From positions 1-63,270 of the forward strand of contig CANDBT010000027.1 of assembly GCA_947383005.1 (NCBI GenBank): a DNA stretch of 63,270 nucleotides. The letters run 5' to 3'. How positions within the stretch are numbered: position 1 is the stretch's first letter; every line of letters begins with the position of its first letter. The DNA is from an uncultured bacterium. GTDB taxonomy: Bacteria > Bacillota > Clostridia > Lachnospirales > Lachnospiraceae. A program made the position numbers and the translations under genes. This document shows positions 14,617 to 24,446 of this stretch, piece by piece. A model generated the notes under the pieces. It worked only from the letters and a program-made list of their open reading frames with translations. It searched no databases and was not told the DNA's origin.

Positions 14617-16441
14617 AGAGGGATTGAAGGAGACAGCTCCATTTAAAGTTGATAATGCGGTTATTATGGCGGCGGGGGAGTCTAAAAGATGCAGGCCTCT
14701 TTCGGATATATTGCCCAAAGGGCTGTTTGTCGTCAAGGGGGAAGTCCTGATTGAACGGCAGATCCGGCAGCTTTTAGAAGCGGGTATAACACAAATTGTT
14801 GTTGTAGTCGGCTATAAAGCAGAAATGTTTTCCTATTTGAAAGACAAATATCAGGTAACGATTGTTTTGAATAAAGAATATAAGGAAAAAAATAATATTT
14901 CATCGATTTATGCGGTAAAAGATTATTTAGGTAATTCCTATATTTGCTGTGCGGACAATTATTACGCGGAAAATCCGTTTAAAGAATACGTACATGAATC
15001 TTTTTATCTCTGTAATTATGCAAAAGGCTTTGTGGATGAATATTGCATTACGGAAAGTGATGACGGGTTTATTCAAAGTATTCACAGAGGCGGAACAGAT
15101 CAATGGTATACTATCGGAGCGAATTTCTGGACAAAAGAATTTTCGGAAAAATTTATCGAATTGCTGGAGAAGGAATATGACCTACCAGATGTCTGGAGCC
15201 TTCTGATTGATGATTTTCATATCCGTCATTTTTCGGATCTGCCAATTACGGCAAATAAGCAGAAACCCGGAATAGTATTTGAATTTGATACACTTGAGGA
15301 ATTCCAGGAATTCGATGGAAAATTCCGTTCTTATTCCAAGGAAATCATGGCTGATCATCTATATGGCAGGTATAATGGTGTTACCAGATATGCAGGAGTG
15401 AAAACGGACAATCGATATGGCAGATTACATTTTAATGAAAATCTTTGGGGGCCATCTCCTAAAGCGTTAATCCCTTTCCATGAGGCGGTATCGGAAGAAT
15501 TGTATTTATATGATTCCAAGCAAATGGATGATTTGATTATAGAGATTTCAGCAAAATACCATATTGATTATGAAAATATTTTTTTACATAACAGCGGTTC
15601 GGAAATTGCCAGAAGCATTATGACCATTATGGTAGAAAACAGCGATAATGTTCTGCTTCCGCTTCCGCATTGGAGCTATTATCCGGGAGTTGTCGATTAT
15701 CGTTTTGGGAAAAAGTATTTCTACCGTTTTCAGGAAAAGGGCGATAAATGTTATCATGATGTAGATGACCTGATGGAAAAAGCGAAGCAAAACAACGTGA
15801 AATTTATTATTGTCACAAGTCCGGCGATGCCTTCCGGAAACCTTATTCGTCCGGATGATTTGGAAAGGATTGTCAAGGATAATCCGAAGTCGTTTGTGTT
15901 TGTGGATCAGGCATATTATGGCTTTGAAGATGATCCGATTGATGTGAATTATTTTATCGATCAATATGATAACGTAATGTTCAGCCGGACATTTTCCAAG
16001 TTTTTTGCTCTGGCAGGATTGCGGCTGGGGTATGGAATAGTAAGCAAAAGGGCAATGCAGGCACTTTGGCTTGATTTACCTCTTTTGCGTCTCCCGATTA
16101 TTGCCAGAAAAGCGGTTATCGAGTCTCTGCGTGATGATGAATATTATGAGAGAATCCGCAAGGAAATTCATGCCGTAAAAGATTGGTTCTATCATGAACT
16201 TGATAAAATAGAAGAAATACATCCCTATCGTTCGGATACAAACTTTATCTATATGAATGTGACCGGCGTAGACGCGGTTCAGGTTAAAGAGACAATGGAA
16301 CAAAAAGGATATTTATTTCGGATATTTGAATATGAAGATAAATTTTTCTATAGAATTAACGTTGCGCCATTGGAGACAATGAAAGATTTTATGAAAAAGT
16401 TCCAGGATACGATTACTGCTGTCAAAGAAAAGGCAAAATAA
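14609..16441 (+). CDS. fused cytidylyltransferase-like / PLP aminotransferase-like enzyme
   Basis: A 610-residue fusion. Residues about 14-240 form a LicC-like nucleotidyltransferase (AVIMAAGESKRCRPLSDILP with the phosphate-binding Lys37, and CCADNYYAENPF as the metal-binding region). Residues about 265-605 form a fold-type I PLP domain like HisC/CobD: HFNENLWGPSPKALIPF, FVDQAYYGFEDDP with PLP-contacting Asp433 and Tyr436, and SRTFSKFFALAGLRLGYG with the PLP lysine at 464. Analogous fusions (PntC-aminotransferase) activate 2-aminoethylphosphonate as a CMP ester. The substrate here is unknown; it would be an amino alcohol phosphate or aminophosphonate. ATG 14609 follows GGGGAAGGAA. Confidence 0.82.
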   Translation: MDKEGLKETAPFKVDNAVIMAAGESKRCRPLSDILPKGLFVVKGEVLIERQIRQLLEAGITQIVVVVGYKAEMFSYLKDKYQVTIVLNKEYKEKNNISSIYAVKDYLGNSYICCADNYYAENPFKEYVHESFYLCNYAKGFVDEYCITESDDGFIQSIHRGGTDQWYTIGANFWTKEFSEKFIELLEKEYDLPDVWSLLIDDFHIRHFSDLPITANKQKPGIVFEFDTLEEFQEFDGKFRSYSKEIMADHLYGRYNGVTRYAGVKTDNRYGRLHFNENLWGPSPKALIPFHEAVSEELYLYDSKQMDDLIIEISAKYHIDYENIFLHNSGSEIARSIMTIMVENSDNVLLPLPHWSYYPGVVDYRFGKKYFYRFQEKGDKCYHDVDDLMEKAKQNNVKFIIVTSPAMPSGNLIRPDDLERIVKDNPKSFVFVDQAYYGFEDDPIDVNYFIDQYDNVMFSRTFSKFFALAGLRLGYGIVSKRAMQALWLDLPLLRLPIIARKAVIESLRDDEYYERIRKEIHAVKDWFYHELDKIEEIHPYRSDTNFIYMNVTGVDAVQVKETMEQKGYLFRIFEYEDKFFYRINVAPLETMKDFMKKFQDTITAVKEKAK

Positions 16442-16475
16442 TGGAAAATAATGGTTAGGGAAAGCAGGTGATAGA

Positions 16476-18132
16476 TTGGACTGTTCGGAATATTTAGTTG
16501 ATTTTCTGATAAAACACGAGGTAACGGATATCTTTGGATATGCCGGAGGATATATTGTCCCATTCATGGATGCGTTATATTTACGCAAAGATAAGATAAA
16601 TGTACATGTCTGTTATCATGAACAGGGATGTGCTTTAGCGGCTGGAGGATATGCCAGGACCAGTGGTAAGCTGGGCGTTTATTTCACTACATCCGGTCCC
16701 GGCGCAGTAAATGCGCTCGGAGGTTTAGCAGATGCGTGGTTTGACGGGATACCGATTATGGGAATATGCGGAAACGTCCCCACCAATGAGATGAAAGGCT
16801 TTTCTGGAATCCGCCAAAATGGTTTTCAGGAGATGGACATTGTGTCTATGGCAAGAACCATTACCAAATATTCGGTTACGGCAAATAGCGCGGAAGGATT
16901 TGCTGATATTGTCAGCAGGGCATACAACATTGCACAGTTGGGAAGAAACGGGGGTGTTTTGATTGATTTTCCACTCAACATACAACAAGCCGATTTTGCT
17001 GGTTGGTAATGGGGCAAGGACAGCGGGAGCCTCCGATCTCATCTATCAATTTTCGTCGAAAACCCACATCCCTGTTTTGACAACGATGAATGCGGTTGAT
17101 CTTGCACAAGATAATATCCATATCGGTTTCATTGGTATTCATGGAAATCGAGTTGCCAATATGATTATAGAGGAATGCGATTTGATTATTTCTGTCGGTG
17201 CAAGGCTGGGAATACGTCAGGTGGGCAGATATGCGAAGAATTTTGCGCCCAAAGCTGATTTAATACGGGTTGATATCGACCAATATGAGCTTAGCAGGGA
17301 TATCAAGACAGGAGAACAAAAGTTTGAATCCGATGCAAAGGAATTCTTAAAAAAGTTGATCACAGAGGATATTCCCGATTATCGCGAATGGGAGAGCAAA
17401 TGTTTTAGGGCAAAGAAAATTCTTGATCGGTATGATAAAGAGGAAGGAAACCGTGCTGTTGAGAAGATATCTTCGCTCCTTCCTTCCAATCCTGTAGTTG
17501 CCGTGGATGTAGGTCAGCATCAGTGCTGGTGCGCACAGTCTTTGCATCTGAAGGGGCGAAAGGGACGGATACATATAAGCGGCGGTTATGGGACGATGGG
17601 ATGCGGTTTGCCCTATGCTATCGGATCTTCCATAGCATTAAAGAAAGGAAAAGTGTTTTGTATCACTGGAGACGGGGGCTTTCAGATGAATATTCAGGAG
17701 CTGGAAGCAGTTAAACGGGAAAACCTTCCTATAAAGATATTTATTTTAAATAACCAGGTATTGGGGAAAATCAGTGAAACCCAATATAAAGATAATCAGG
17801 AAAGATATGCGCAGACGACAAAGGAAAGCGGATATTCCGTCCCTGATTTCCAAAGGATATCCGAAGCATATGGAATAAAAGCGGCGACATTGGATACGTA
17901 TGGCAGACTGGATAAATATATGGACTGGATTGCCGATGACCAGCCGTGCTTATTTAATATCATGCTTCCGCAAAAGAGCTTTCTTGTGCCTAAAATTAGA
18001 TGGGAAACTTCAAAAACCGATCCGGAATTGCCAAGAGAAATTGTTGATGAGGTGAGGAGGGGGTTGGGGGTGAGCGGGGAGCATAATAACGCTGAAAAAA
18101 GTGACATAATAGATTATGGTATAAAGCAATAG
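16476..18132 (+). pseudogene. acetolactate-synthase-like TPP enzyme, split by a frameshifting deletion
   Basis: The first frame (16476-17009, TTG start after AGGTG) encodes the pyrimidine-binding domain with catalytic Glu in YHEQGCALAAGGYAR. The second (to 18132) encodes the central domain, starting NKPILLVGNGARTAG, and the diphosphate domain with the TPP motif GDGGFQMNIQELEA...FILNN. They are in different frames and overlap near 16963-17009. The linker of roughly 30-45 residues that normally joins these domains is missing: PLNIQ and NKPILLVG sit on top of each other. I read this as a deletion that also shifted the frame. Separate expression of the second half would need a TTG start without a ribosome site. 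Confidence 0.75.
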
Positions 18133-18149
18133 GAAAGGAATGTTGATAT

Positions 18150-19187
18150 GTGCTGATAAGCGTGATTGTACCAATTTATAATACGCCTGTAAATAGGATG
18201 GAAAGATGTGTTAATAGTATAATAAAAGGACGATTCCAAGATATAGAAATTCTTTTGATTGATGATGGAAGCGAGCAGTCAAAGGCAAAGGAATATGTAA
18301 CTATAGCACAAAGTGATAAACGAATCAATTATTATCAAAAGACAAATGAAGGTCCGGCATTAGCCAGAAATTTTGGCGTATCGTATGCAAAAGGAGAATA
18401 CATAGCTTTTGTGGATTCCGATGATTTCATAGCGCCATATTGTTTGGTACAAGCAAGTGAGATAATTAAACAATATCATCCGGATTTGGTATTGGGGCTT
18501 GTGGAGAAGTTCTCCGGTGATCGTTATGAGTGGCCGGATAATAAGAAAACAAATAATATTGTGGCAACAATGGTGGATTGCAGAGAAAATTTGATCAACC
18601 ACATGTTGGGATATAAAGATAAAAGCTTTATCTATCATCCAGGCTATATCAGTGACGGGCCAGTGGCAAGAGTATTTTTGCGGGAATTATTCGATAATAT
18701 AAAATTTGATGAGGAGCCTTATTGGAACGAGGATACGATATGGAATATCCGGTTGGTTAAAGCATGTAAAAGGATAGTTATTGTTGAACAGGTATGGTAT
18801 ATCTATTCTATTTACGAAAAGTCTTTGACCCAGAAATACAGGAAGGATTGCTATCACGAATTTGTACATAGAACAGAACAGGAACTTCGGGTAATGGAGG
18901 AAATTTGGCCGGGAGTGACAAAAGGGATTGATATTAGAATATGGAGTGAGATATTCATTCTGTGCCATTCTTTTATTTTTCATCCCGAAAATACAATGTC
19001 TGTCCGGAAAAAATATAGATTGCTGAAAAAAGCGATAAGTACCAATACATATCAAAAAGTGTTGCTTGATGTGGATTTTAATTTTAAGCAAAATCCAATA
19101 AAGAGATTGTTTAAACAATTTCTCAGAATATCTATGCTGTATAAGTGGTACTATATTACTTATTTTATATTAAAAATCAAAAGCTAA
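18150..19187 (+). CDS. glycosyltransferase family 2
   Basis: A 345-residue GT-A enzyme: SVIVPIYNTPVNRMERCVNS at the start, LIDDGSEQ, GPALARNFG and the metal-binding AFVDSDDF. A GTG start at 18150 is chosen because AAAGGAA lies nine bases before it and the overlapping ATG at 18148 meets a stop at once. A C-terminal basic region could associate with the membrane. It extends the lipid-linked repeat unit in the cytoplasm. From here to 26700 the DNA becomes more AT-rich than the first half of the locus, suggesting a separate origin. Confidence 0.85.
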   Translation: MLISVIVPIYNTPVNRMERCVNSIIKGRFQDIEILLIDDGSEQSKAKEYVTIAQSDKRINYYQKTNEGPALARNFGVSYAKGEYIAFVDSDDFIAPYCLVQASEIIKQYHPDLVLGLVEKFSGDRYEWPDNKKTNNIVATMVDCRENLINHMLGYKDKSFIYHPGYISDGPVARVFLRELFDNIKFDEEPYWNEDTIWNIRLVKACKRIVIVEQVWYIYSIYEKSLTQKYRKDCYHEFVHRTEQELRVMEEIWPGVTKGIDIRIWSEIFILCHSFIFHPENTMSVRKKYRLLKKAISTNTYQKVLLDVDFNFKQNPIKRLFKQFLRISMLYKWYYITYFILKIKS

Positions 19188-19196
19188 AGGGGATAA

Positions 19197-20357
19197 ATGA
19201 AAACATTATTGTTCTATTTGCTTATATTTACACTTAGCGCTATCTTTATTATCCGATTACAAAAAAGGCTTAATTGTAATTCTCGGATTATTACTATAGG
19301 GAATTATGTGTTGTTTTCGAAACGGAATAAATTGATTATCTATGGTGTTTTTTGCTTATTTCCTATAATTATGATTTACGGACTGAGAGTAGGAATAGGA
19401 ACAGATTATTACAGCTATTTAGAAGGATATAATACCTTTCACGAAGCTTCATTTTCAAGTTACTGGAATTACCATTTGGAAAATAAGAGAATATATTATC
19501 AGGAAATAGGATTTTATTTTCTTAATCGGATTGTGCCTAGTTTTCGCATGCTCTTATTTATAGAAGGCATCCTTATTTATACTGTTTTACTGCGGGCCCT
19601 TTCTGATTATCGAAATGAATTGAATATAGGATTTGCGATATTCATATATATGGCAACTCAATTTACTTATTCAACTAATGGAATAAGATATGCAATTGCT
19701 CTGGCTTTTGTGCTGTTAGGATATAAAAATCTTGCTGAAAATAAAAAAGTCCCATTTTTTTTAATGATTTTTTTGGCATCGCTATTTCATAAAACGGCAC
19801 TAATTTGTTCTTTGCTCTATTTTTTGAATGAATTTAGAAATTATTCCCTAAATAGAATTAGGGATTTTGTAATGATAGCGGGAATTTTGTTATTTCCAGT
19901 GTTAAGCAGAGGAGCAATATATTGCGTTTCTCTGTTTCCGGTTTTTGAGCGATATTTTTCAACAGATATTTACTTTGCCAGTGAAATGATAAATTGGAGT
20001 TGGAAATGGTTGCTGCATATTATCCCTGTTATCGTTCCGTTATTTCTTTTTGGGGAAAAGCAGATTTTATCATCTGGAAGAAATAGGGTCTTACTGAGAG
20101 TATATCTGATGGAAATTCCATTCAGAATATTGGCTTTATACAATACGTGGTATACAAGGTTTGCACGTTACGGACAGATTGTTTTAATACTTCTCATTCC
20201 GCTTGTGGTTAATCAAATACAAAATCGAAAAAAGAGGCAGCTAATTACTTTATATTATATTGCTTGGTATATTTTCTATTTTTGCTATTACGCCGTTATC
20301 AACGATGCAGGAGATACAATACCTTATGTGTGGATTCTCAGTAAAGAAAGGATTTAA
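19197..20357 (+). CDS. wzy: EpsG-family polysaccharide polymerase (Wzy-type)
   Basis: A 386-residue multi-pass membrane protein with about ten hydrophobic helices. The periplasmic-side signature MIYGLRVGIGTDYYSYLEGY (about residues 59-78) is typical of the EpsG/Wzy family, and NGIRYAIALAFVLLGYK follows. Such proteins join lipid-linked repeat units on the outer face of the membrane. It is the only polymerase candidate of locus 1. Confidence 0.82.
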   Translation: MKTLLFYLLIFTLSAIFIIRLQKRLNCNSRIITIGNYVLFSKRNKLIIYGVFCLFPIIMIYGLRVGIGTDYYSYLEGYNTFHEASFSSYWNYHLENKRIYYQEIGFYFLNRIVPSFRMLLFIEGILIYTVLLRALSDYRNELNIGFAIFIYMATQFTYSTNGIRYAIALAFVLLGYKNLAENKKVPFFLMIFLASLFHKTALICSLLYFLNEFRNYSLNRIRDFVMIAGILLFPVLSRGAIYCVSLFPVFERYFSTDIYFASEMINWSWKWLLHIIPVIVPLFLFGEKQILSSGRNRVLLRVYLMEIPFRILALYNTWYTRFARYGQIVLILLIPLVVNQIQNRKKRQLITLYYIAWYIFYFCYYAVINDAGDTIPYVWILSKERI

Positions 20358-20383
20358 TACTATTGTATCAGAAGGGAAAAGAA

Positions 20384-21475
20384 ATGAAAATTTTTGCTTT
20401 TTACTTGCCACAGTTTCATGAAATACCGGAAAATAATTTATGGTGGGGGGAAGGATTTACCGAGTGGACTAATGTAAAAAAGGCCAAGCCGTTGTTTAAA
20501 GGGCATGTTCAGCCAAAACGCCCGGTAAATGGGAATTACTATAATTTATTAGATAAGCATACTGTAGAATGGCAGACATCACTTTTAAATAAATATCATA
20601 TAGATGGTTTAATTTATTACCATTATTATTTTAAAGGGAAAAAATTATTGGAAAAACCTGCCGAAAATTTGCTTAAATGGAAAGAACTCGATCAAAAATA
20701 TTTCTTTTGTTGGGCAAACCATGATTGGAATAAATCTTGGAATGGAAGCAGAGAATTATTAGTTAAACAGGAATACGGAAATTGGGATGATTGGGAAGAA
20801 CATTTTAATTATTTGCTACCCTTCTTTTGTGACGATCGATACGAAAAAAAAGATAATATGCCGTTGTTCATGATTTTTGAAAGTGGATTTTCTGATAAAA
20901 ATATAATGTTTGAGTATTTTGATAAAAGATGTAGGGACTATGGTTTTTCCGGCCTCTATTTGATAGAATCTTTTAACCCTTGCAAGAGAAATTTTATACA
21001 AAGCATAAGTCAGTTTAAAAAACAGAAATCAACAATTACAAAGAAAATTCATTTGAGGGAACCGATAACATGTATGGCATTTTATAGAAGCTGCTTTTAT
21101 GCGGATTTTCCTTTTCGTTTTTTTCGAAAGGCAAGGAAAAGGATTGCCAATAGGTTTGATAAGCCATTTTTATTAAAGTATGATGGAAATAAATTTTTTG
21201 AGCTGATGATGAAATACAAAAAAGATGAAGAATGTATTCCGGGGATTTTTTTTGGTTGGGATAACACTCCTCGTTATAATTACAGAGGTTATGTTATTTC
21301 GTCACCGGATTATAAGCATTTTAAAACTTATATGGACTCGGTCAAAAATTGTGAATATCTGTTTGTCAATGCGTGGAATGAGTGGGCGGAAGGTATGATT
21401 CTTGAACCAACGATTGAAAATGGTTACACATATTTAGAATGGCTAAAGAGTTGGGGAAAATTAAATAGCCATTGA
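20384..21475 (+). CDS. GH99-like / WbsX-family glycan enzyme
   Basis: A 363-residue protein of the WbsX family, whose fold resembles GH99 endo-mannosidases but which occurs as a glycosyltransferase-associated protein in polysaccharide loci. Signatures are FAFYLPQFHEIPENNLWWGE, GFTEWTNVKKAKPLFKGH, GLIYYHYYFKGKKLLEKP, and the end VNAWNEWAEGMILEPTIENG with the acidic pair expected in the active site. ATG 20384 follows GAAGGG. Its exact reaction is unsettled for the family: it may transfer or trim a sugar. Confidence 0.82.
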   Translation: MKIFAFYLPQFHEIPENNLWWGEGFTEWTNVKKAKPLFKGHVQPKRPVNGNYYNLLDKHTVEWQTSLLNKYHIDGLIYYHYYFKGKKLLEKPAENLLKWKELDQKYFFCWANHDWNKSWNGSRELLVKQEYGNWDDWEEHFNYLLPFFCDDRYEKKDNMPLFMIFESGFSDKNIMFEYFDKRCRDYGFSGLYLIESFNPCKRNFIQSISQFKKQKSTITKKIHLREPITCMAFYRSCFYADFPFRFFRKARKRIANRFDKPFLLKYDGNKFFELMMKYKKDEECIPGIFFGWDNTPRYNYRGYVISSPDYKHFKTYMDSVKNCEYLFVNAWNEWAEGMILEPTIENGYTYLEWLKSWGKLNSH

Positions 21476-21496
21476 TTAAAGAGGAGAAGACAGGTT

Positions 21497-22639
21497 ATGA
21501 AAGTCGGTTTGCTGGGATTTGAATTTGTTTCACCAAATAAAGGATGTGAAGCGCTATCCTATTCTTTTCTTAATATTTTGAAAAGAGCAAAAAAGAGCGA
21601 GATAGAAATTTATGTATTTTCTAATATTAAATCTTTAGGTATGTCAGAAAAAAAATTTCCCGAGTTTAAATTTACCATTGTCCCCTTAAAAGTAAAAGAT
21701 TATAGGATGCGTACAATTCGTGCGTTTATGGATTGCGACTGTGTATTTGATATTACTATGGGAGATAGTTTCTCCGATATATATTCGAAAAAATATTGTA
21801 TCGGATTGATACGATATAAAAGGATAGCGGAATTTTTTGCCAAAAAGTATATTTTATTACCACAAACTTATGGGCCATTTACGGATAAAAAAATTGAATG
21901 TATGGCCATGAACGTTATAAAAAGAGCTGATGAAGTATATGCGAGAGATCCGTTGTCAAAAGAGTATTTAGAAAATAATTGTAAAAATGTAAAAGCCAAG
22001 CTCTTTATTGATTTAGCTTTTATGCTTCCTTATGAAAAAGAAAAGTATAAAATGAATCATGAAAAAATCAATTTGGGGTTAAATATTTCCGGGCTCCTTT
22101 GGAGGGGAGGATTTATCAGAGGAAACCAATTTGAGTTAAAGTTTTCGTATAAAGAATACATAAATGAGTTGTTAAATAGATATTGTCATGACAACAGATA
22201 TAATGTGCATTTGATTCCTCATGTTATCGATCAGGATAATGATGCGTATGATGATGATTATAAAATTTTAAAACTACTAAATAAAAAATATCCAAATACA
22301 GTTTTAGCTCTGCCATTCAAAAATCCGATAGAAGCAAAAAGTTATATTAGTAATATGGACTGTTTTTTGGGAGGAAGACTTCATTCAACTATTGCCGCTT
22401 TTTCGTCAGGAGTCGCGACAATTCCTTTTTCTTATAGCAGAAAATTTGAAGGATTATATAATCTGTTTGAATACCAGTATTTGATTCATGGAAGAACAGA
22501 CAGTTTATTATTGTCTATTGAAAAGAGTATAAATTATATTGAAAATTATCGAGAAATTACAAAAAGAGTAGTTGAATATAAAAAAGTTAATGATATAAAA
22601 ATGGATCAATTTGTAACCGAAATAGCAAAGGTTTTGTAG
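21497..22639 (+). CDS. polysaccharide pyruvyl transferase family protein
   Basis: A 380-residue member of the CsaB/WcaK family, which adds a pyruvate ketal from phosphoenolpyruvate to a sugar. Visible motifs are GLLGFEFVSPNKGCEALSYS at the N-terminus, LLPQTYGPF in the middle and FLGGRLHSTIAAFSSGVATI near the end. GAGGAGA precedes the ATG. The pyruvylated sugar would carry a negative charge, making the locus 1 polymer acidic. Confidence 0.82.
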   Translation: MKVGLLGFEFVSPNKGCEALSYSFLNILKRAKKSEIEIYVFSNIKSLGMSEKKFPEFKFTIVPLKVKDYRMRTIRAFMDCDCVFDITMGDSFSDIYSKKYCIGLIRYKRIAEFFAKKYILLPQTYGPFTDKKIECMAMNVIKRADEVYARDPLSKEYLENNCKNVKAKLFIDLAFMLPYEKEKYKMNHEKINLGLNISGLLWRGGFIRGNQFELKFSYKEYINELLNRYCHDNRYNVHLIPHVIDQDNDAYDDDYKILKLLNKKYPNTVLALPFKNPIEAKSYISNMDCFLGGRLHSTIAAFSSGVATIPFSYSRKFEGLYNLFEYQYLIHGRTDSLLLSIEKSINYIENYREITKRVVEYKKVNDIKMDQFVTEIAKVL

Positions 22640-22657
22640 TTTTGAGGAGAAATAGTA

Positions 22658-24412
22658 ATGGAGTTATTTTATACCGATGAAAGAAATGCACAGATTGTTA
22701 TTTCAATTATGAAAGCATATGGAATAAGAAAAGTGATTGTTAGTCCTGGAACGACAAATGTCTGTCTTGTGGGAAGCATTCAAAATGATGATTTTTTTGA
22801 ATTATATTCATGTGTCGATGAAAGATCAGCGGCATATATGGCCACTGGTTTAGCCGCGGAGAGTGGAGAAATCGTTGCTCTTAGCTGTACCGGTGCGACC
22901 GCATCAAGAAATTATATGCCGGCATTGACAGAAGCATATTATAGGCATCTTCCTATTTTAGTAATAACATCATCTCGCAGAAATTATAAGATAGGTCATA
23001 ATATCGACCAGGTAACAGACAGGACTTTACTGCCTCGAGATGTTGCAAAAATAAGTGTACAGATGCCTTTAGTAACGGATAAGGATAGTGAGTGGGCTTG
23101 TGTAATTGCAGCGAATAAAGCGATATCCGAACTAAGACACAGAGGAGACGGGCCATGCCATATAAATTTAGAGACAAATTATAGTGATAATTTTAACACA
23201 AAAATATTGCCGGAGACAAGAGTGATAAGAAGATATATGCCAGATGATGAATTTCCTGTTATAGCAGCACAGCGTGTAACAATCGTGGTAGGTGCACACG
23301 GTAGATGGTCTTCTGAGTTGACGGCAATGGTAGATTTGTTTTGCGAGAGATTCAATGCTATAGTTTTATGTGATTTGATTAGTAATTATAAAGGGAAATA
23401 CGGAATATTTGGTAATTTGACATCTTGCCAAAAAGGGAATAAAACCATATACAGTAAAACAGATTTGCTTATTCATATCGGCGATATTACATCTTCAGAT
23501 TATTTGTTGTCTATGAACGAAGTTTGGCGTGTAAATCCTGATGGCGAAATTAGAGATACTTTTGGGAAACTATCATCTGTGTTTGAATGCAAAGAAATTA
23601 TTTTCTTTAAAAGATATTTGGAATTGTATGAAAATAAGAAAGCCAATATTTCGTTTTATCATGAGTGTGAAAAGGAATTAAACAGTTTGAAACAAGAGAT
23701 TCCGGATTTTCCTTTTTCTAATATTTGGATGGCAAAACAATTGGCAAAAAAATTACCGGATAATGCTGTTTTGCATTTAGCAATTAGAAATTCTCTTCGA
23801 TCATGGAATTTTTTTGATATTCCGGATAGGGTAAATGCTTTTTCCAATACAGGTGGTTTTGGTATTGACGGCTGTCTTTCGTCAACGATTGGCGCTTCAT
23901 TATTTTATCCAGAAAAGATATATTATTGTATGATGGGAGATTTAGCATTTTTTTATGATTTGAATTCTATTGGAAACAGACATATAGGAAAAAACTTAAG
24001 GATTTTATTAGTAAATAATGGAACAGCAATGGAAATGAAATTTTCTGGCAATTTGACATCTATGTTTGGCAAGGATACGGATAGCTATTTGGCTGCGTCT
24101 GGCCATTTTGGAAACAAATCGGAAAATTTAGTTAAGAATTATGTCGAAAACTTAGGATTTATGTATTATGCGGCACATAGCAAAGAAGAATTTAGTAGTC
24201 TTATCGATATCTTTACTTCACCATGTATCGGTGCTTCGCCAATTTTAATTGAGGCATTTACCAATAGCATTGATGAAGATGAAGCATTTCATAGAATTTC
24301 GAGTATCAAAACAACACAGTTTGATGTTATGAAAGATACAACGAAAAAGTTAGTAAAAGGAGTTATCGGAGAAAAAGGTGTAGATTGTATAAAAAAAATG
24401 ATTAGAAAATAA
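22658..24412 (+). CDS. MenD-like thiamine-diphosphate enzyme
   Basis: A 584-residue three-domain TPP enzyme closer to MenD than to acetolactate synthase: VIVSPGTTNVCL replaces MenD's SPGSRS region, the catalytic Glu is in SCVDERSAAYMATGLA, and the cofactor motif is MGDLAFFYDLNSIGNR...RILLVNNG. MenD adds a decarboxylated 2-oxoacid to an acceptor double bond or carbonyl. In a polysaccharide locus such an enzyme may make a branched-chain or carboxyalkyl sugar, as the TPP enzyme YerE does for yersiniose. It is intact, unlike the TPP gene at 16476, and is followed by an SDR that could reduce its product. Confidence 0.78.
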   Translation: MELFYTDERNAQIVISIMKAYGIRKVIVSPGTTNVCLVGSIQNDDFFELYSCVDERSAAYMATGLAAESGEIVALSCTGATASRNYMPALTEAYYRHLPILVITSSRRNYKIGHNIDQVTDRTLLPRDVAKISVQMPLVTDKDSEWACVIAANKAISELRHRGDGPCHINLETNYSDNFNTKILPETRVIRRYMPDDEFPVIAAQRVTIVVGAHGRWSSELTAMVDLFCERFNAIVLCDLISNYKGKYGIFGNLTSCQKGNKTIYSKTDLLIHIGDITSSDYLLSMNEVWRVNPDGEIRDTFGKLSSVFECKEIIFFKRYLELYENKKANISFYHECEKELNSLKQEIPDFPFSNIWMAKQLAKKLPDNAVLHLAIRNSLRSWNFFDIPDRVNAFSNTGGFGIDGCLSSTIGASLFYPEKIYYCMMGDLAFFYDLNSIGNRHIGKNLRILLVNNGTAMEMKFSGNLTSMFGKDTDSYLAASGHFGNKSENLVKNYVENLGFMYYAAHSKEEFSSLIDIFTSPCIGASPILIEAFTNSIDEDEAFHRISSIKTTQFDVMKDTTKKLVKGVIGEKGVDCIKKMIRK

Positions 24413-24446
24413 TTAAAGGAATGTTTTTTATGTATAGGTGAATTTG

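Noticed and set aside
22658-24412. True menaquinone-pathway MenD
   Set aside because: No other men gene is nearby and the SPGSRS-like motif is altered; the setting is a polysaccharide locus.
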